Origin: Marasmius tenuissimus
Taxonomy: Eukaryota; Basidiomycota; Agaricomycetes; Agaricales; Marasmiaceae
Reading direction: 5' to 3'
DNA: 64,000 nt
Assembly (NCBI GenBank): GCA_029532415.1
Contig: JAQOTA010000067.1
Coordinates: 372,001 to 436,000 of the forward strand
Shown: piece by piece, positions 1 through 11,507 of the stretch
How the letters are laid out: the number at the start of each line of letters is the position of its first letter
Numbering within the stretch: position 1 is the first letter of the stretch
Position numbers and translations under genes: made by a program
The notes under the pieces: model-generated
The model's input: the letters and a program-made list of their open reading frames with translations, nothing else
What the model was told of the DNA's origin: nothing
The model's database searches: none

Positions 1-2173
1 CACGGCGATGGGAAACATCTCAGGGAATCTTGATGAGTCTTACCAAGAACATTGAAATGCTCAAGCGGGACGGCTTTCCAGAGCTGTGGGTCAGTGGTCT
101 CGAGGGTAGATGCGAACATAACTGAAGAGAAGCCAGCCAATCCGAGCCGCTCGACAAGAACATTCGAGAGCTCAAGGTCTCTCTTTCAAGTCGTCGTATC
201 GATTAATCTGAGTTAAACGCCAATGTGACTTGGGGTCAGGCTAGAGGAAAGAGAATGAGGTACCTTCAACTCTGTACCAGCTTCCCTTTGACTAATGATC
301 ACGAAGCGTTCAGCCGGTCATATTGATGACCACTATATACAACAGCATGAAGGAGCATAGCTGACCAAGGAGATAAGCAAATCATACTCATCCGAGTGGT
401 GAATGCGGAAGATCAGCAAAACGTCATCACCATTGCTATGGGAGGAACTGAAGATGAATGCTAAAACTGAGATTCGAAGTACTTACTTACCGTACTCACT
501 CTAGAGGCGGCCGAGAATTATTGAATATTGGATTCGGTACTCATCGTCGACAGACATAGAGCACATAGTGTAGTTTTTGAGGAAAAGTATTGGATGGCAA
601 CTACCTTCGGATAAAAATGACACGACTGTGGGTGGGGTTGACTGAACTCACAACTGATTTTATGACTTTGTGCTCTTGGAGAGGCTCCCCAAGCGGTGAG
701 TAAAGCAATTGATTTTGATGACCTCGTCACTGGATTGATGAGTCTCTGTCGGCAAATAAGATGAAGGTATGAAGTCGCACAAATTAGACCGCAAAGAAAC
801 CAAAATGTTGTCTCTGCTTCGTATACTATTCCCTACCTTGGTTATCTGGACCCGCCTCACTTGTATCAACGTGAGACCAACTTTTGAGCTTTAGCTGAAC
901 TTGGATGCAACTAGGTCCTTTTGAACTAACGGTGGCGAGTTCAGAACGCTATCACACGGTCGTCCTTTCAGACAGTAATAGTTGTGTCTGAGTGGAATTT
1001 CCCTTTTGTATCTCACTCGGTTCAGTTGCCCGAAGTCAATGGTTTAGACTGATGAACTACTTAGCCAGGGTTTGTCTTAGAGTATCGATTTTTTCATACT
1101 CGACGGATGTATTTGCCCATCTCCTGAATACCAACTTCAAGTTCGGGATCCTCCCCCGGAGCAAAACTAGGTAAGTATCTAGAGAAAGTCTTTGATTAAT
1201 ATCACATGAGAATATGCGAGAAATAATGCACCAAGCCAACCAGCAATAATGACCGAACTTGGCGACCTTATTCGCTGTGTCTATGAGACTTGATTCCTCT
1301 GAAATAATGAACATTGCTATCAGATAGGAAGGAACGGAGAGATCCGAGAGGCACGGCTGGAGTATAACGTCTGGTCCTGCACAGAGGTGTGCACGTCAAG
1401 AATCATTTTCAGTGTACACAGGAAAAGGGTATAACTGATCATTGGAGAACGTCCTCACCGATCAACCGAGCTACACCGATCGTTGAGCTTGAATTTTGCG
1501 CGAGTGGCATTCTTCCAGTGCACGGTCACGTTCATTTTGAGGGAAAGAGTTTCTTACTCCCGGAAACAGGCACGTTGCATTGGGTCACAACCGGAAAAAA
1601 GAGCTCGGTTTAGGTGAGAACCCATGGGGTTTGTGGCTCGTGCTTTTGGAGAGGTTCGCCCGAGCGGCCAGGAAAGGATGTGCATGATCTCGCCGTCGAA
1701 CTTAGTGGTCAGGCAAGAAGCTGAACAAAGGCAACAAGAGGCTCGAGCCGGACGCTTGTGCGACTCTCTGTCGGACCGAGAAGTGCTATTGGTTTATTTT
1801 TGCGACTACTGCGCTTGATTGGGAGATATGTACGATCTGAAAAACAAGAAGTTAGTATAATGTATCAGGAGGTCAAAAATATGCCAAGACGCACTGTACG
1901 GATCTACTTACAATTGAAGATTCACTGACGACGCGCTTTGGAGTGAGGAATAGAATTCCAATGAACGCTTTCGCGGTTCCCCGACCACATTCAGGTAGTG
2001 CTCATTGGTCCCCAGCTATAAGGGATGGACAAAACTATAAGAAAATACACGGTGCGCTTGCCCAAACTCACCTCAACGCCGAGTTTAACCTCCTAGCCAA
2101 GTTCTAGTTCGGCAAGATCAGAACCAGAACGGACCGTCTCGAGGCTCGTTATTCATTGCCGCAGGATATGACC
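1..2173. other. no gene recognised
   Basis: Six-frame reading gives only short open frames without coherent domains or convincing splice borders. A segment near 650-760 and one near 1,620-1,800 share short motifs (a 'tggagaggct...aagcgg' core), which may be an old degenerate repeat, but I could not align them well. Confidence 0.4.
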
Positions 2174-2521
2174 TCACCACCATTCGATCACTTTTTGACT
2201 CCCGGCTGGGATACTCTCTTTGATCAAAACTTCTGAAGCTCCCTCACCAGCATCGATCAACACTCGTTCCTTGTGACAACTCTGCAAGATATCCAAGTTG
2301 AGGCTCTGCAATCCCGACGAATACATTGTATCATGCGAGCACCATAGACTAATCCACATTTTCTGCCAGTCGTGGCAACCAGCAATCATTTGCGGGACGG
2401 TATCATAGACCGAAGTACTCGAGTTATGTCGGCACAAACAATCGTCCAATGAGTCCGGGAATATGTAGGTGAGTTTATCATCTTGTTTGTAGGGACGATC
2501 TTCGAAGATTTCGAAGGTCAC
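2174..2521 (-). CDS. internal exon of an unidentified gene (partial)
   Basis: A 115-codon open frame reads as coherent protein (Asp/Ser/Cys-rich, with pairs such as DCLCRH and HDWQKMW) and ends at a plausible donor (TG|GTGAGG) just before its stop. This suggests an exon, not a whole gene. The frame opens with GTG, not ATG, so the true start must lie in an upstream exon that I could not place. The exon end is 16 bp from a perfect palindrome. I do not recognise a family and assign no function. It could also be a remnant of a decayed gene. Confidence 0.3.
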   Translation of the reverse strand: MTFEIFEDRPYKQDDKLTYIFPDSLDDCLCRHNSSTSVYDTVPQMIAGCHDWQKMWISLWCSHDTMYSSGLQSLNLDILQSCHKERVLIDAGEGASEVLIKESIPAGSQKVIEWW

Positions 2522-2537
2522 CAGTCCTCAAGTTCTG

Positions 2538-2574
2538 AATGATCTCACCTTCATTCAATGAAGGTGAGATCATT
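2538..2574. repeat. perfect 37-bp palindrome (18-bp arms)
   Basis: The left arm 2,538-2,555 and right arm 2,557-2,574 are exact reverse complements around a single C. The arms start AATGATCTCACC. Such a hairpin could be a foldback remnant, a transposon terminus junction or a cruciform-forming site. It lies between the partial exon at 2.2-2.5 kb and the gene at 3.1 kb. Confidence 0.9.
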
Positions 2575-2626
2575 GTGCAACCTCGCAAATCTGGAGTCTC
2601 GAATATCATATGTTTCAGAGTGCTCT

Positions 2627-2647
2627 CCGACAATTCGAAATTGTCGG
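2627..2647. repeat. second palindrome, 9-bp arms
   Basis: CCGACAATT, a 3-base centre CGA, then AATTGTCGG form a perfect inverted repeat 53 bp after the 37-bp palindrome. Confidence 0.8.
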
Positions 2648-3127
2648 GTAATGACGACGGTCGCCCCGACTCTCAACTCAATAAGGCACAAGGATTGAAT
2701 TATTTTAGCTCAGCAAGTTATTCCGTGGCTCCCCTTAAACATGGAAAGGCGTACCACTTCCAGTGCGCTCACCTGCCTAATCCATCTTTCTTGCGCTGAC
2801 TTGTGTAGTACCATCTCGTGTGGATCTCTGCTCTGACCAGCCGGCGGCAAACGTGAGCCTTCACTTCACCTTACTCTTTCCAGACCCACTTCGACAACGT
2901 ACTGCCTACCTCGCCCAGTGTATTCCATTTGCCAATGGCTGTCAGAATCCAAATGACCTGGGTAAGTGCACATCACCTTTTGCCATGTTTCCACTGACAG
3001 CTGCTTCTCCTCAGTGTTCATTACCAACATTCAATTTTCCCTTGTCGGCACAATCCATAATAATCTCACATCCTCAACTCCCATTTATCTCTTTGTCCCC
3101 CCTATCCCTCTAGAGCATAGCAGCGGG

Positions 3128-3770
3128 ATGTATTCCATATGCAACCCCCTTATCGACCCTCTCTTCTACTGGTCCTTCATCTCGAACGGAAAACATGTCA
3201 TATCCAAAGAGGATTGGGAGACGAATGGAATTCATGGACTGAAGGTTCGATACTGGATTGGCTCGTCATGGGACAGAGGGCAATACTGGACAGTAAACGA
3301 GCACTTGCAGCGAAGAAACTACAATTGGGACGGTAGACAATATGCATGGGAACGTGGATATCCCCCATTAGTACCAGGTGAGTTGCAATTCCTGTTTATG
3401 TATCGGAGGCTCCGAGTCATCGGCTCATTTTTGAGGCTCCAGGTGATCCTTTCAAAGCTGTAGTCTGTGATTCAAACGAGTCAAGTACGGACAGAAATTT
3501 GAAACATGTATTCTCGACAGGTAAGTACTTAGTATCAAGTATCGGAGAGCCATTTATTCATTGCCCTCTGTCGTCTTCAAAGATACTGTCCCTCGCCCTC
3601 GGATACGACCCAAAACAAATTCTCGAATAATCAGGTACATTCAGATCATCAAGACCACCGGAAAATCATCTCGGGGGCTCATGCGATCAACTGGGAGGTC
3701 CAGGCCTGGTTCTTCAGCTTCGACTAACCGAGCGCGAGCAAACGGATCAAAAAAAAGGAGAAGATCGTAA
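3128..3770 (+). CDS. small spliced gene, 171-aa protein with C-terminal nuclear-localisation-like tail
   Basis: Three exons, 3,128-3,377, 3,443-3,520 and 3,583-3,770, join in frame through GT-AG introns of 65 and 62 bp (GTGAGT and GTAAGT donors) and total 516 nt. The N-terminal exon is rich in Trp, Tyr, Gly and Asn (for example VRYWIGSSWDRGQYW). The last exon is Arg/Ser-rich and ends in the basic cluster KKRRRS. The ATG at 3,128 is the first in-frame Met after an upstream Ser/Pro-rich open stretch, so the protein could start earlier. I know no family match. The basic tail suggests a nuclear protein, which is inference. Confidence 0.5.
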
Positions 3771-5363
3771 TATACATGTACATACAGCTCTCGTGTTATG
3801 ATTGTTTTCTTTGCCTAATCAAGTCCGGACTCCGTGACTGCTTCATTTAAGCCACTCACCTCATTTCACTCTGGTTGAGACCTGCACATGATACCCATTT
3901 GTTTCAGGTCTATTATCCAAACTCAATGAGAATAAAACGGGATAAGAGCTCTCGAACTCTCAAAAGGTAATCATAAAGACAGCTCTGGGAGGACTGACAC
4001 CCAATCAAGCACAAAAATTTGCCTCTCGCGTATATATCCGAAGGAGAAGACTTATAACGTTCGACCTCATGATGAGATGACCATATCTCGCCACACGGTC
4101 ACTGTAAATGGGTGGTTGATTCTTGCAGACTCACAGAGTGATCAGGTAAGATTCCGACGCACGTAAAGCAATCTGGCAAGGTTTCCTTTTCGTTATAACT
4201 CCACAAATTGTAGGTAACATTAGCACCCTCGAAGAAGAGATTTAGGCCCAAAAGACGATACGGACGCACCTGGAGTGGTACCACCAAATTGAAAGTGAAC
4301 CACTACCAGTTTCGCCGTTCCAAGATTTTCTGAATGTTCAAAACTTACTGCTTGATCCCTCAGCTCGTTGGTAGCGCCCGTTGAGCGCAAGCGTAAATCA
4401 TTTTGGTGAAAGCAAGGAAGGTAAATTACCTACCTATGATTCCACCTACGTGTGAGTCATGGTAACGGTCCCCTCGGACTCCCATGACTACCGCCAACCC
4501 AGTCTACGGGGATCAACCGAGCCAAAAACGATTGTTGTGGTGAGCCTCGAGTCCTAATAGTGTAGAAATAAGGCTACTCACTTTGTGTGTAACTGGTATC
4601 TGTACAGGCAAACACTCGGGCCATCTTGTAGCCGTGAAAAAGGTGGGTTCGAGATGGTGGGAAGGACATAGGTGGCATGCGAGACTATCGGTATCGAAGA
4701 TTTCAAGATACCGGACCCTGACGCTCGCAAATCTGTTTGCCACTTACCGAGTCAAACAAAGTAGTCAGCGTATGCAACAACAAAGAGGCACGAGAACATA
4801 TTTACTTACACGCCCTGTCTTAGCGGAGTGGGATCTTGAGTGAGTACGGGCCTCGAACAAATGTGTTAAATGCGAGAGAGGCAAATTCACATCAGTTAGA
4901 GAACTCGATGAGGTCCCAGCTGTCATATGTCGGAAAACTTCGGCCGGCCATATAAGGGTACCACCCATATTTGGCCTTTTATTCCCCATTTATGGGGGGT
5001 TCTCCGACTAATTTGGGGTTTTTATGCCCCATATATGGAGCCTTATAAGCAAATTTTGGCATATATACCCTTTTCTGGAAAGAGTTATCCAGAAAGGGCC
5101 TTATTAGGTCATCGGGGAGTTTTGCGACATAAGCTTTATGGGGTCACGGTCAGTTGGTGTCTGCGGGGCAGTTCACAATCTACCCACGGCAACTCAGTGT
5201 TTTGGCAATCATTTAGAGTTAATCCATAACCAGCTATATGGCAGTTCATCGGGCAGTTAGGGAGATATTTTTGAGCATACCTTGAGCCCAAATCATCTAT
5301 GCCATCGGTGCTCCCCCCAGTCGTATTTTATCTCGTCTCCTGTGAACAATTTTGGCGAACGTA
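3771..5363. other. no firm gene; a possible kinase N-lobe scrap near 4.58-4.65 kb
   Basis: On the plus strand near 4,590-4,642 a frame reads GICTGKHSGHLVAVKK and stops at a GTGGGT donor. This resembles the glycine-loop/VAVK lysine strand of a protein kinase, but no further kinase exon is convincing. The stretch 4,925-5,230 is AT-rich and full of short palindromic motifs (ggccggcc, ccatatatgg, atatat). Confidence 0.3.
5072..5095. repeat. short inverted repeat in AT-rich tract
   Basis: TTTCTGGA (5,072-5,079) pairs perfectly with TCCAGAAA (5,088-5,095) across an 8-nt loop and can extend by two or three wobble pairs. It may be part of a decayed foldback element. Confidence 0.45.
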
Positions 5364-5835
5364 CTAGGCGGTTGCTTGTACAACCTCAACGACCAAGCTC
5401 CAGAATCCGCGAAGGTTGGCAGTCTTGAGGGTGAATGCGAGTATTTCTGGGAAGGGATTTCGGACATTTTTCCTCCGGATGTAAGATAAGTTAAACACAA
5501 TTGATATACGCGAGATCTGGTCCGAGATGAGAGGATAATCCGCCTTCAAGGAAGCAATGTAGATCGGCTCGGCCTTGGCCATTGACCATGAAGGTCTCGT
5601 TTGACCAGATAAGTTAATGCCCGCTACATAAGGCGTAAACGGGTAATCATCTTGTTATTGCCCAGCTCACGGAGAGGATGAGTCGATCTATATTATCCTG
5701 AGCAACGAGCCTGGAGCCCCGGCAGAAAGGGATTACCAGTGCCATGATTGCAGCCTGCAGACAATACCGAGCAAACAAAAGTGTTAGGTAGGCACGACTG
5801 ATGAATCTTGCAGACTTGAGCCCCGAGCCCTTCAT
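5364..5835 (-). CDS. possible two-exon gene fragment, unknown
   Basis: Two minus-strand frames starting with ATG (5,835 and 5,582) read as helical protein. The first (MKGSGLKSARFISRAYLTLLF...) could end at a GTGAGC donor near 5,668 and continue after a TAG acceptor near 5,624. The phases I tried do not join cleanly into the second frame (MAKAEPIYIASLKADYPLIS...). It is therefore either a decayed gene or one whose splice sites I have misjudged. No domain recognised. Confidence 0.25.
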
Positions 5836-6795
5836 CGGCTACTTAGTCAAATATAGGCATAGCCCATCAGCAGGAGAAAGGGAGCTAAATGCTCGCCGCT
5901 CATATGACTCTCGCGTTATTGGTTTATGTTTGTAGAAGCACTTGTTATGACTACCTCAAATTGATATTGCAGTGACGCTCGGATACGCTCAGTGGGAGAC
6001 ATAGGAGACCCCATCAGCAAAATACCCGAAAGCATAAAATGTGGTTACAACAAATTTGGGTCAATAAAATTGTACGATACGATATCAGTATATTCCGATA
6101 GTGTTATGCCTTGGTAGTACTCCCAGAATGCGTATACACGATATCAGAGACCTGTAACACCATCAGGATACTATCAAAACACAGTCATAACATAGTCAAA
6201 ACTCATCCAAAACACGTTAAAACCCCCACAAATCATAGCCGGGGTTGTGCCTCACCAAACTTGTTGCGACAAGTGAAAGGCTTTGTAACCGGTTTTGAGT
6301 CATTGCAAGGAGGTTCTGACTGGTTTTTGATAGTTTTAGCACAACTTTGGGCTATTGAACACTACTAATTGCTCAAAAGATGTCAAAAAGGTTATCTGCT
6401 ATGACAATAATAACTTACCCTCAGCCCGCCAATTGTTGAATGTTGAGATCAAGAACCCAGACCTAGGTTTTTGTCGCCGAGCCGCCAGCAGCTGCCAGCG
6501 CGCCAGATATGAGCGCGCGCTTGCGCTGGAAAATTGTCGGAGTCTCAAATATGTCCCTCGCTGTCCCGCACGTGAACACGTCACCACCTTTTGGCTCTCA
6601 ACCACCACGGTCGTCGTTAAACTCTCCTCATCCCTGTGACTGATGCTCAATAATTCTTAAATGAAGCCAAGGGGAGTGTCTAGTATATCATCTGGGACAA
6701 TTTGATGGATTTACGGCTCAGGCGCGTTGAAAATTCACCTTTTTCATTCATATACTGACGGTTTGCGTTGCAGTTTCAAAGTTAGCTGCTATCTG
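5836..6795. other. no gene recognised
   Basis: Nothing coherent on either strand. In particular I looked here for the missing catalytic half of the adjacent kinase (HRD and DFG motifs on the minus strand) and did not find it. Confidence 0.4.
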
Positions 6796-7751
6796 TCATG
6801 CCAAAGTGGAGAAGGGGAATGGGGCCGGCGAACCTATCTCGTCATCGAAGATGAAGACATCCATCAGCTCACAGATGTTCGGGTGTCTCAACTTCCTCAT
6901 AATCGCTATCTCGCGTTGCAGACAGACGTCATCTGGAACCTGTACATCTCGCTGACTTGTGAGGCGCCGTTGATTGATCATCTTCACCACGACCCACTGG
7001 CCGGTAGCTTTTGATATCGCCCTATACGCGATACCGAACGAGCCGCGCCCCAATTCCGGTCCGATATCGTATTGAGCATGCAAGTCAGTATTCGGTGGGC
7101 TGGCTGCAAGATGGTGAAATATGTATCCTGAGCTTCCGTTAGATGCAGTCAGAAATATAGTCGGCGAAACGTGGCGTACGATAATCGTTGTTGGCAAGGC
7201 TATACGAGTACCCGCTGAACCCAAAAGAAATTTCGTTCCCTTGTCTGAGGATTCGGCTTTCCCCCGTTCTCAGGCGAACCCCGTTGATCTGAGGATAAGC
7301 TCGTTATGTTTCTGAAAAGCGGGGCCAGGTGCACACCCACGAAAGTTCCGTTTGTTGAATCCCTGTCTTTGATTATTACGCACGAACTGGAACCACACTT
7401 CTCGTCCCAAAGTATTTCTGCGTGTGTCTGGCCTGACAGGTTTATCAGGAAGAGTTCCAAGCCAGGTATAAGGATCTCGCACGTACTGATGCTCCCTCCG
7501 CTTAATACAAGATCGTTTTGTGTATCCCGACCGATCGTGACCCTCGGTGTCATCCTCCAGAGATCCAACCGTCGCTCTGTGGGATTGCATGGACAGAGAA
7601 ATCCAAAAAGGTTGGCATCATCCCCACTGCCAGGCTGGTCGCAGTGTTCGGTCCGCAAGGTCGTCTGATGTGGCCCGCCCAAACTTCCGACGGAGATCTG
7701 AGAAGGAGAGTTACCAACCAAGGAAAGGGCAACTTTGTAGACCGAGCTCAT
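6796..7751 (-). pseudogene. truncated FHA-domain protein kinase (Chk2/Rad53/Cds1 type)
   Basis: Four exons (7,751-7,487; 7,432-7,341; 7,288-7,180; 7,103-6,796) splice through introns of 54, 52 and 76 bp with good borders. The product starts at an ATG and contains an FHA phosphothreonine-binding domain: an IGR motif (TIGRDTQNDL), SIS, and DRDSTNGTF followed after splicing by INGVRL. It then has a kinase N-lobe with glycine loop LGRGSFG, the lysine strand VVVKMI, and the C-helix Glu in REIAIMRKLRHPNI. The frame ends with TGA after DVFIFDDE. The HRD catalytic loop, DFG motif and whole C-lobe are absent in the next kilobase. FHA plus kinase is the DNA-damage checkpoint kinase layout. This copy could bind phosphopeptides but not phosphorylate. 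It may be a broken duplicate or a shortened decoy-like gene. Confidence 0.75.
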
Positions 7752-7914
7752 GTTCAGTCGTAGTATGTGGGGTACCAGATAGTTGCGACGCGATTGGTAT
7801 ATATGATGAACAGTGTGAGGGGATCTGGGAAGTACGGCACCGCGGTACAGCGAGGAGGTCGACTTTGCGGGGCTTTCAGAGGTGATTGAGAGAAGAGGAA
7901 CGATGTACACATAT

Positions 7915-7980
7915 ATGGATATGGATATGGATATGGATATGGATATGGATATGGATATGGATATGGATATGGATATGGAT
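7915..7980. repeat. hexanucleotide microsatellite (ATGGAT)11
   Basis: Eleven exact tandem copies of ATGGAT, followed to about 8,015 by decayed GTGGGT/GTGGAT units. It lies about 160 bp upstream of the kinase-fragment start codon, so probably in its 5' region. On the minus strand it produces an artificial Ser-Ile open frame. Confidence 0.95.
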
Positions 7981-8015
7981 TTGAATGTGGGTGTGGGTGT
8001 GGATGTGGATGTGGA

Positions 8016-10040
8016 TATGTAAGAACTCATGGACTAGGCACAGCGAGTTTTAATGGGGATACTGGCGTAGCCGAACTCGCCATCTTCTCGTGTCTAGTGC
8101 GCTGGTCAGTCGAGTGCCTTACTGCAATAGATGCAAGGATAAGTGGCCTAGAAATGCATGCGTAGCTTCCAACTGTGAGTGTATGACTCTTTGGAAGAGA
8201 CCGAGTTTGCCACAGATGTTGACGAAGCCCAGAGCTCCTCTCCCTACTCCCAAACCGCTATAACCTGGGTGTCGAAAGGGGAAGGCATGCAATACGGCAA
8301 TACCCGCGGAGTTTGAAAATCTGAAGCGCCCTAGCTCTCTAGCGCGCGCTCATGAGTACACCAGCTGCGGTGTTGAATCTCGAATAGAACCGTTGCTTGG
8401 GAGAGCTGGTAGGGCTCTAGGGTGGCTCCCTATCTGTGTATAAAAGATACTGATGATATAAATTGACTGAGATTTAAAGGGCTGGAATCATTGCATCAGC
8501 CTTCGTTCGGCGTCGATACTGGTTTCCCTTGATCAAATGTAATACAGTATGCAAGAGACTGCGGTACATCTCTTGGTTTCGTCGCGGTACTCGTCCTGGG
8601 ATTCTTTCGAAGTCAGAACGTTGACCTATGCATATGGTGCTTGTGGCTCAGGCGTAATATCTGAGGAGAATGACCTTGAGTTGCCCTTAATATCACCCGC
8701 AGGCTCTCCTTGACACGGGTGAAACTCGAGTAAGACTGGGAGGTGGATGATTATTTCGGTACTGTAGTCACAACCGACTCTTGTGTAATAAAAGTGTAAG
8801 ACTTGTCCCCAAGGTCTGACAACAAAGTGCTTTGCTTACGGGGGGGTGAGGTGGAGGTATACTCATCATGACGCGGCATGGCAGGGCGCCTTCTCCGGTG
8901 TAATTAGCAATACCAAAAAGCTTTCCAGGGAGAGAACACATCAGGTCACCATACTCTCGAGAGACGATCGTATCAGCGACGAAGCCGCTTCCCTAGATCT
9001 CAAATAGGGATGGGAAGGTTGTTGGACGCCGAGAGAGAGAGATCTAGCACCAAATCAATGAAGATACAAGAACTGTCTGATCAGCCAAGTTATAATCAAT
9101 GGAGGGATCCGGCGAGCAAACCTGCGTACTGAGATTGATGTTGGCCTGGCCAAGCCGTGGGTAGTAACGATGCTCTCGAAGGAGAAACTGAGAATTCAGT
9201 ACATACTCAGGAGTCAGGTCATCGCAATCATTCAAGGGTTTGTTTCGTACCTTGATTACGCCCCAACCCTGAGCGCTGAGCCCTCAATTCAGGCCACTTT
9301 CAGGTAACCTCGTCCGGGAGCTGATGTACCACGAATCACATCATTCCTCGCGGCTAGGGCCGCCAAGAGGAACTTCATCTTGTGCGACAACGGCTCACAT
9401 CGCACGATGAGGATCCACATTTCGTTCAGACTTTGCACCTTACAAGTTGCAAGAGGGCAAAAGTGAGGACGTATGCATAAGCAATTTTTTTTGAGTACAA
9501 GAAGGTGAGTTACAATGCCACGAGTGCTATCCGTTGGCAGCTGGCCGTTCCCCGTCGTCAGCGGACGTGCGTCTCGTCCCTCGTGTGAAAATTCGAAACA
9601 TATGCATTGCATCGGAATTCGGGAAGCATTCTCGCAAAGATGGATCCGACATCGCACAATTTGTTCGTATATAACCCCGTATAGCTTCCTCCACATCATC
9701 TAGCCTGATACTAGGTTTAAATTCGAATTTGCCGTGCTGTCGACTCGAGTTCCGGGATGGTTGTTTTCGACCCTCGCATTGTCTCTAATAGATCTGTACT
9801 CAATATCACGATCGTGGTCACGTATCCAGTGCGCCATTTCCTGAATTTAGGGCGAGCACTACTCGTATATATTGAAGAATACCGATTGATGGATAGGTTT
9901 CCCCGCTGTTTGCACCCTTCAAGTTGATTTCGCTACCGGCCTCCCCACCAACAGCTGTAGGTGTTGGCAAAGCCGTTCTCCTTCATGATGATAGTGACCT
10001 ATAACCCCTCACAGGTATCACGGAGACGCTGATCAAGAAG
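8016..10040. other. intergenic, no gene recognised
   Basis: Open frames at 9,044-9,235 and 9,289-9,699 (-) lack domains. The 9,110-9,310 segment has a degenerate relative at 26,650-26,810. Upstream of the F-box gene the sequence is AT-rich, with no confident TATA box. Confidence 0.4.
9110..9310. repeat. degenerate dispersed repeat, copy 1
   Basis: Shares collinear short blocks with 26,650-26,810: caaacctgcg followed by a short tract then ttga/ctga, ctctcgaa, aagggyttgttt, and ggccactttcagg versus agccacgttcagg. No open frame explains the similarity. It is probably an old mobile-element remnant. Confidence 0.35.
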
Positions 10041-11507
10041 ATGTCGATTGTTGAACGTGTTCCTGCGGAGATATGGCAAACGGTCTTCGAGACCGTAGTG
10101 GCGTCGACGCACAGCCACTCTCTGGCTTGGGAGGTCGATAGCGATTATGAGGGGCCCCGAAGACATCCACGAATCCTCGGAGCCCCCTCACTAACTCTCT
10201 CACACGTCTCTCCACTTTGGAGAGCCATCATGATCGACCTCCCTAGTCTCTGGTCATCGATCTCGGTCGAGTTCTCGAGAGTCGCACGGTCCTTTTTGCG
10301 GCTACTCAACTTGTATCTCACGAACTCTGGACAGCACCCCCTGGTCTTGCGTATCACTCGAGAGTTATCCCGCAGGCCGCTATCGAAAGAGGACGCAACA
10401 GCTTGGAAGGCCCTGTCCCCCCATCTAAATCGATGCAGGGAGCTATACCTCAGAGTCCCCGGCTTCTTCGACTTTCCTCCCGTCCACAATCTCTCCTTTC
10501 CCGACCTCCTGTCATTGTATGAGGAGGAACACGGAATGGACTACCCAGTATGGTTCTGGAATGCAGTGGAAGCTGCGCCGAGATTGACTCGGGCACACAT
10601 CAACTATTTCCGTTATCCAGATCCTCACCCCCTTCCTTATCGTCAGCTCACGTTCTTGGGGGTGTTTTTCTGCGACAAGGAAGAAGCTCAAGCTCTTCTT
10701 GAGGCCTTGCCCACCTGTCGCAGACTCCTCACCCTCAAGTTGGAGAATCTAGATGCCGATGCCGGCGAAATCTTTAACGCGCCGCCTCGTACGGTTGGGG
10801 TACCCACGCTTCGAATGCTCTCCATTCACAACCAGTCCTTTCAGCCGTCTCAGAGGGCTAATTCTGTCTTCTCGGCCTTTTGTCAGCTATCCCTACCAGC
10901 CCTCACCGATCTAGAGTTGACCTGTCACTATTGGCCAGCAGCACTACATACCTTACTGGAACGGTCATCAACTTCGGTCGTGAAATTGAAGCTGGACCTC
11001 GGACCAGAAGGACCCGTCGATCATCATCATCCTTTTTCTGCTATTCCCTTGTTCTCTTGTTTGACCCATTTAGAGTTAACCCTGTGCCCCTTCGAGCTCA
11101 CAACGACGGTGCTGGCCGAGATACTGCTGGAACTACAACCAGCTCGAGACTTAGATGGACGTTTGATGTTACCCCAGCTTACTCATCTTCTCCTTCAGGC
11201 TTCCCCTGGCATTCTGACGCCGTCTGTAGGGGAAAGCCTGGTGCAGTTGGTCAGGTCCAGACGCCTTGCATCTCATCCACTCAAAAACACATCCATCATC
11301 GTAACAACTCCTCCTGGCTCTTCTCACGCACATGACGAGCCTGCCATCGTCAAACAAGTACGAGCAGCTGACGATGTAAACATCAATGTGACCAGCGAGG
11401 TCCTCAATTGGTAAGTGAATCTCGACTTTGAGCACATTCACCGAAACTGAAATGCTTGTACTATTCACAGCGGTTATTGTAACCGGTTCGCAGACTTGCC
11501 AGAGTGA
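10041..11507 (+). CDS. F-box protein of the agaricomycete F-box/LRR type
   Basis: The main exon 10,041-11,410 starts at ATG. It encodes an F-box at about residues 5-80 (VPAEIWQTVFE, then LSHVSPLWRAIMIDLPSLWS), the SKP1-binding motif of SCF ubiquitin ligases. A leucine-rich region with LRR-like spacing follows (TDLELTCHYWP, LTHLELTLCPFEL). The open frame would stop at TAA inside a perfect donor (GTAAGT, 11,411). Splicing to the TTCACAG acceptor adds a 37-nt exon (11,471-11,507) and gives 468 aa instead of 457. The protein probably recruits substrates to an SCF complex. Fungal genomes of this class hold large, fast-evolving sets of such genes, so the substrate cannot be guessed. The reading frame is intact. 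Confidence 0.85.

Noticed and set aside
7200..8030. 276-aa open frame with Ser-Ile repeats as a gene
   Set aside because: The N-terminal part is the translated hexamer microsatellite. The real gene starts at 7,751 and uses introns that this frame reads through.
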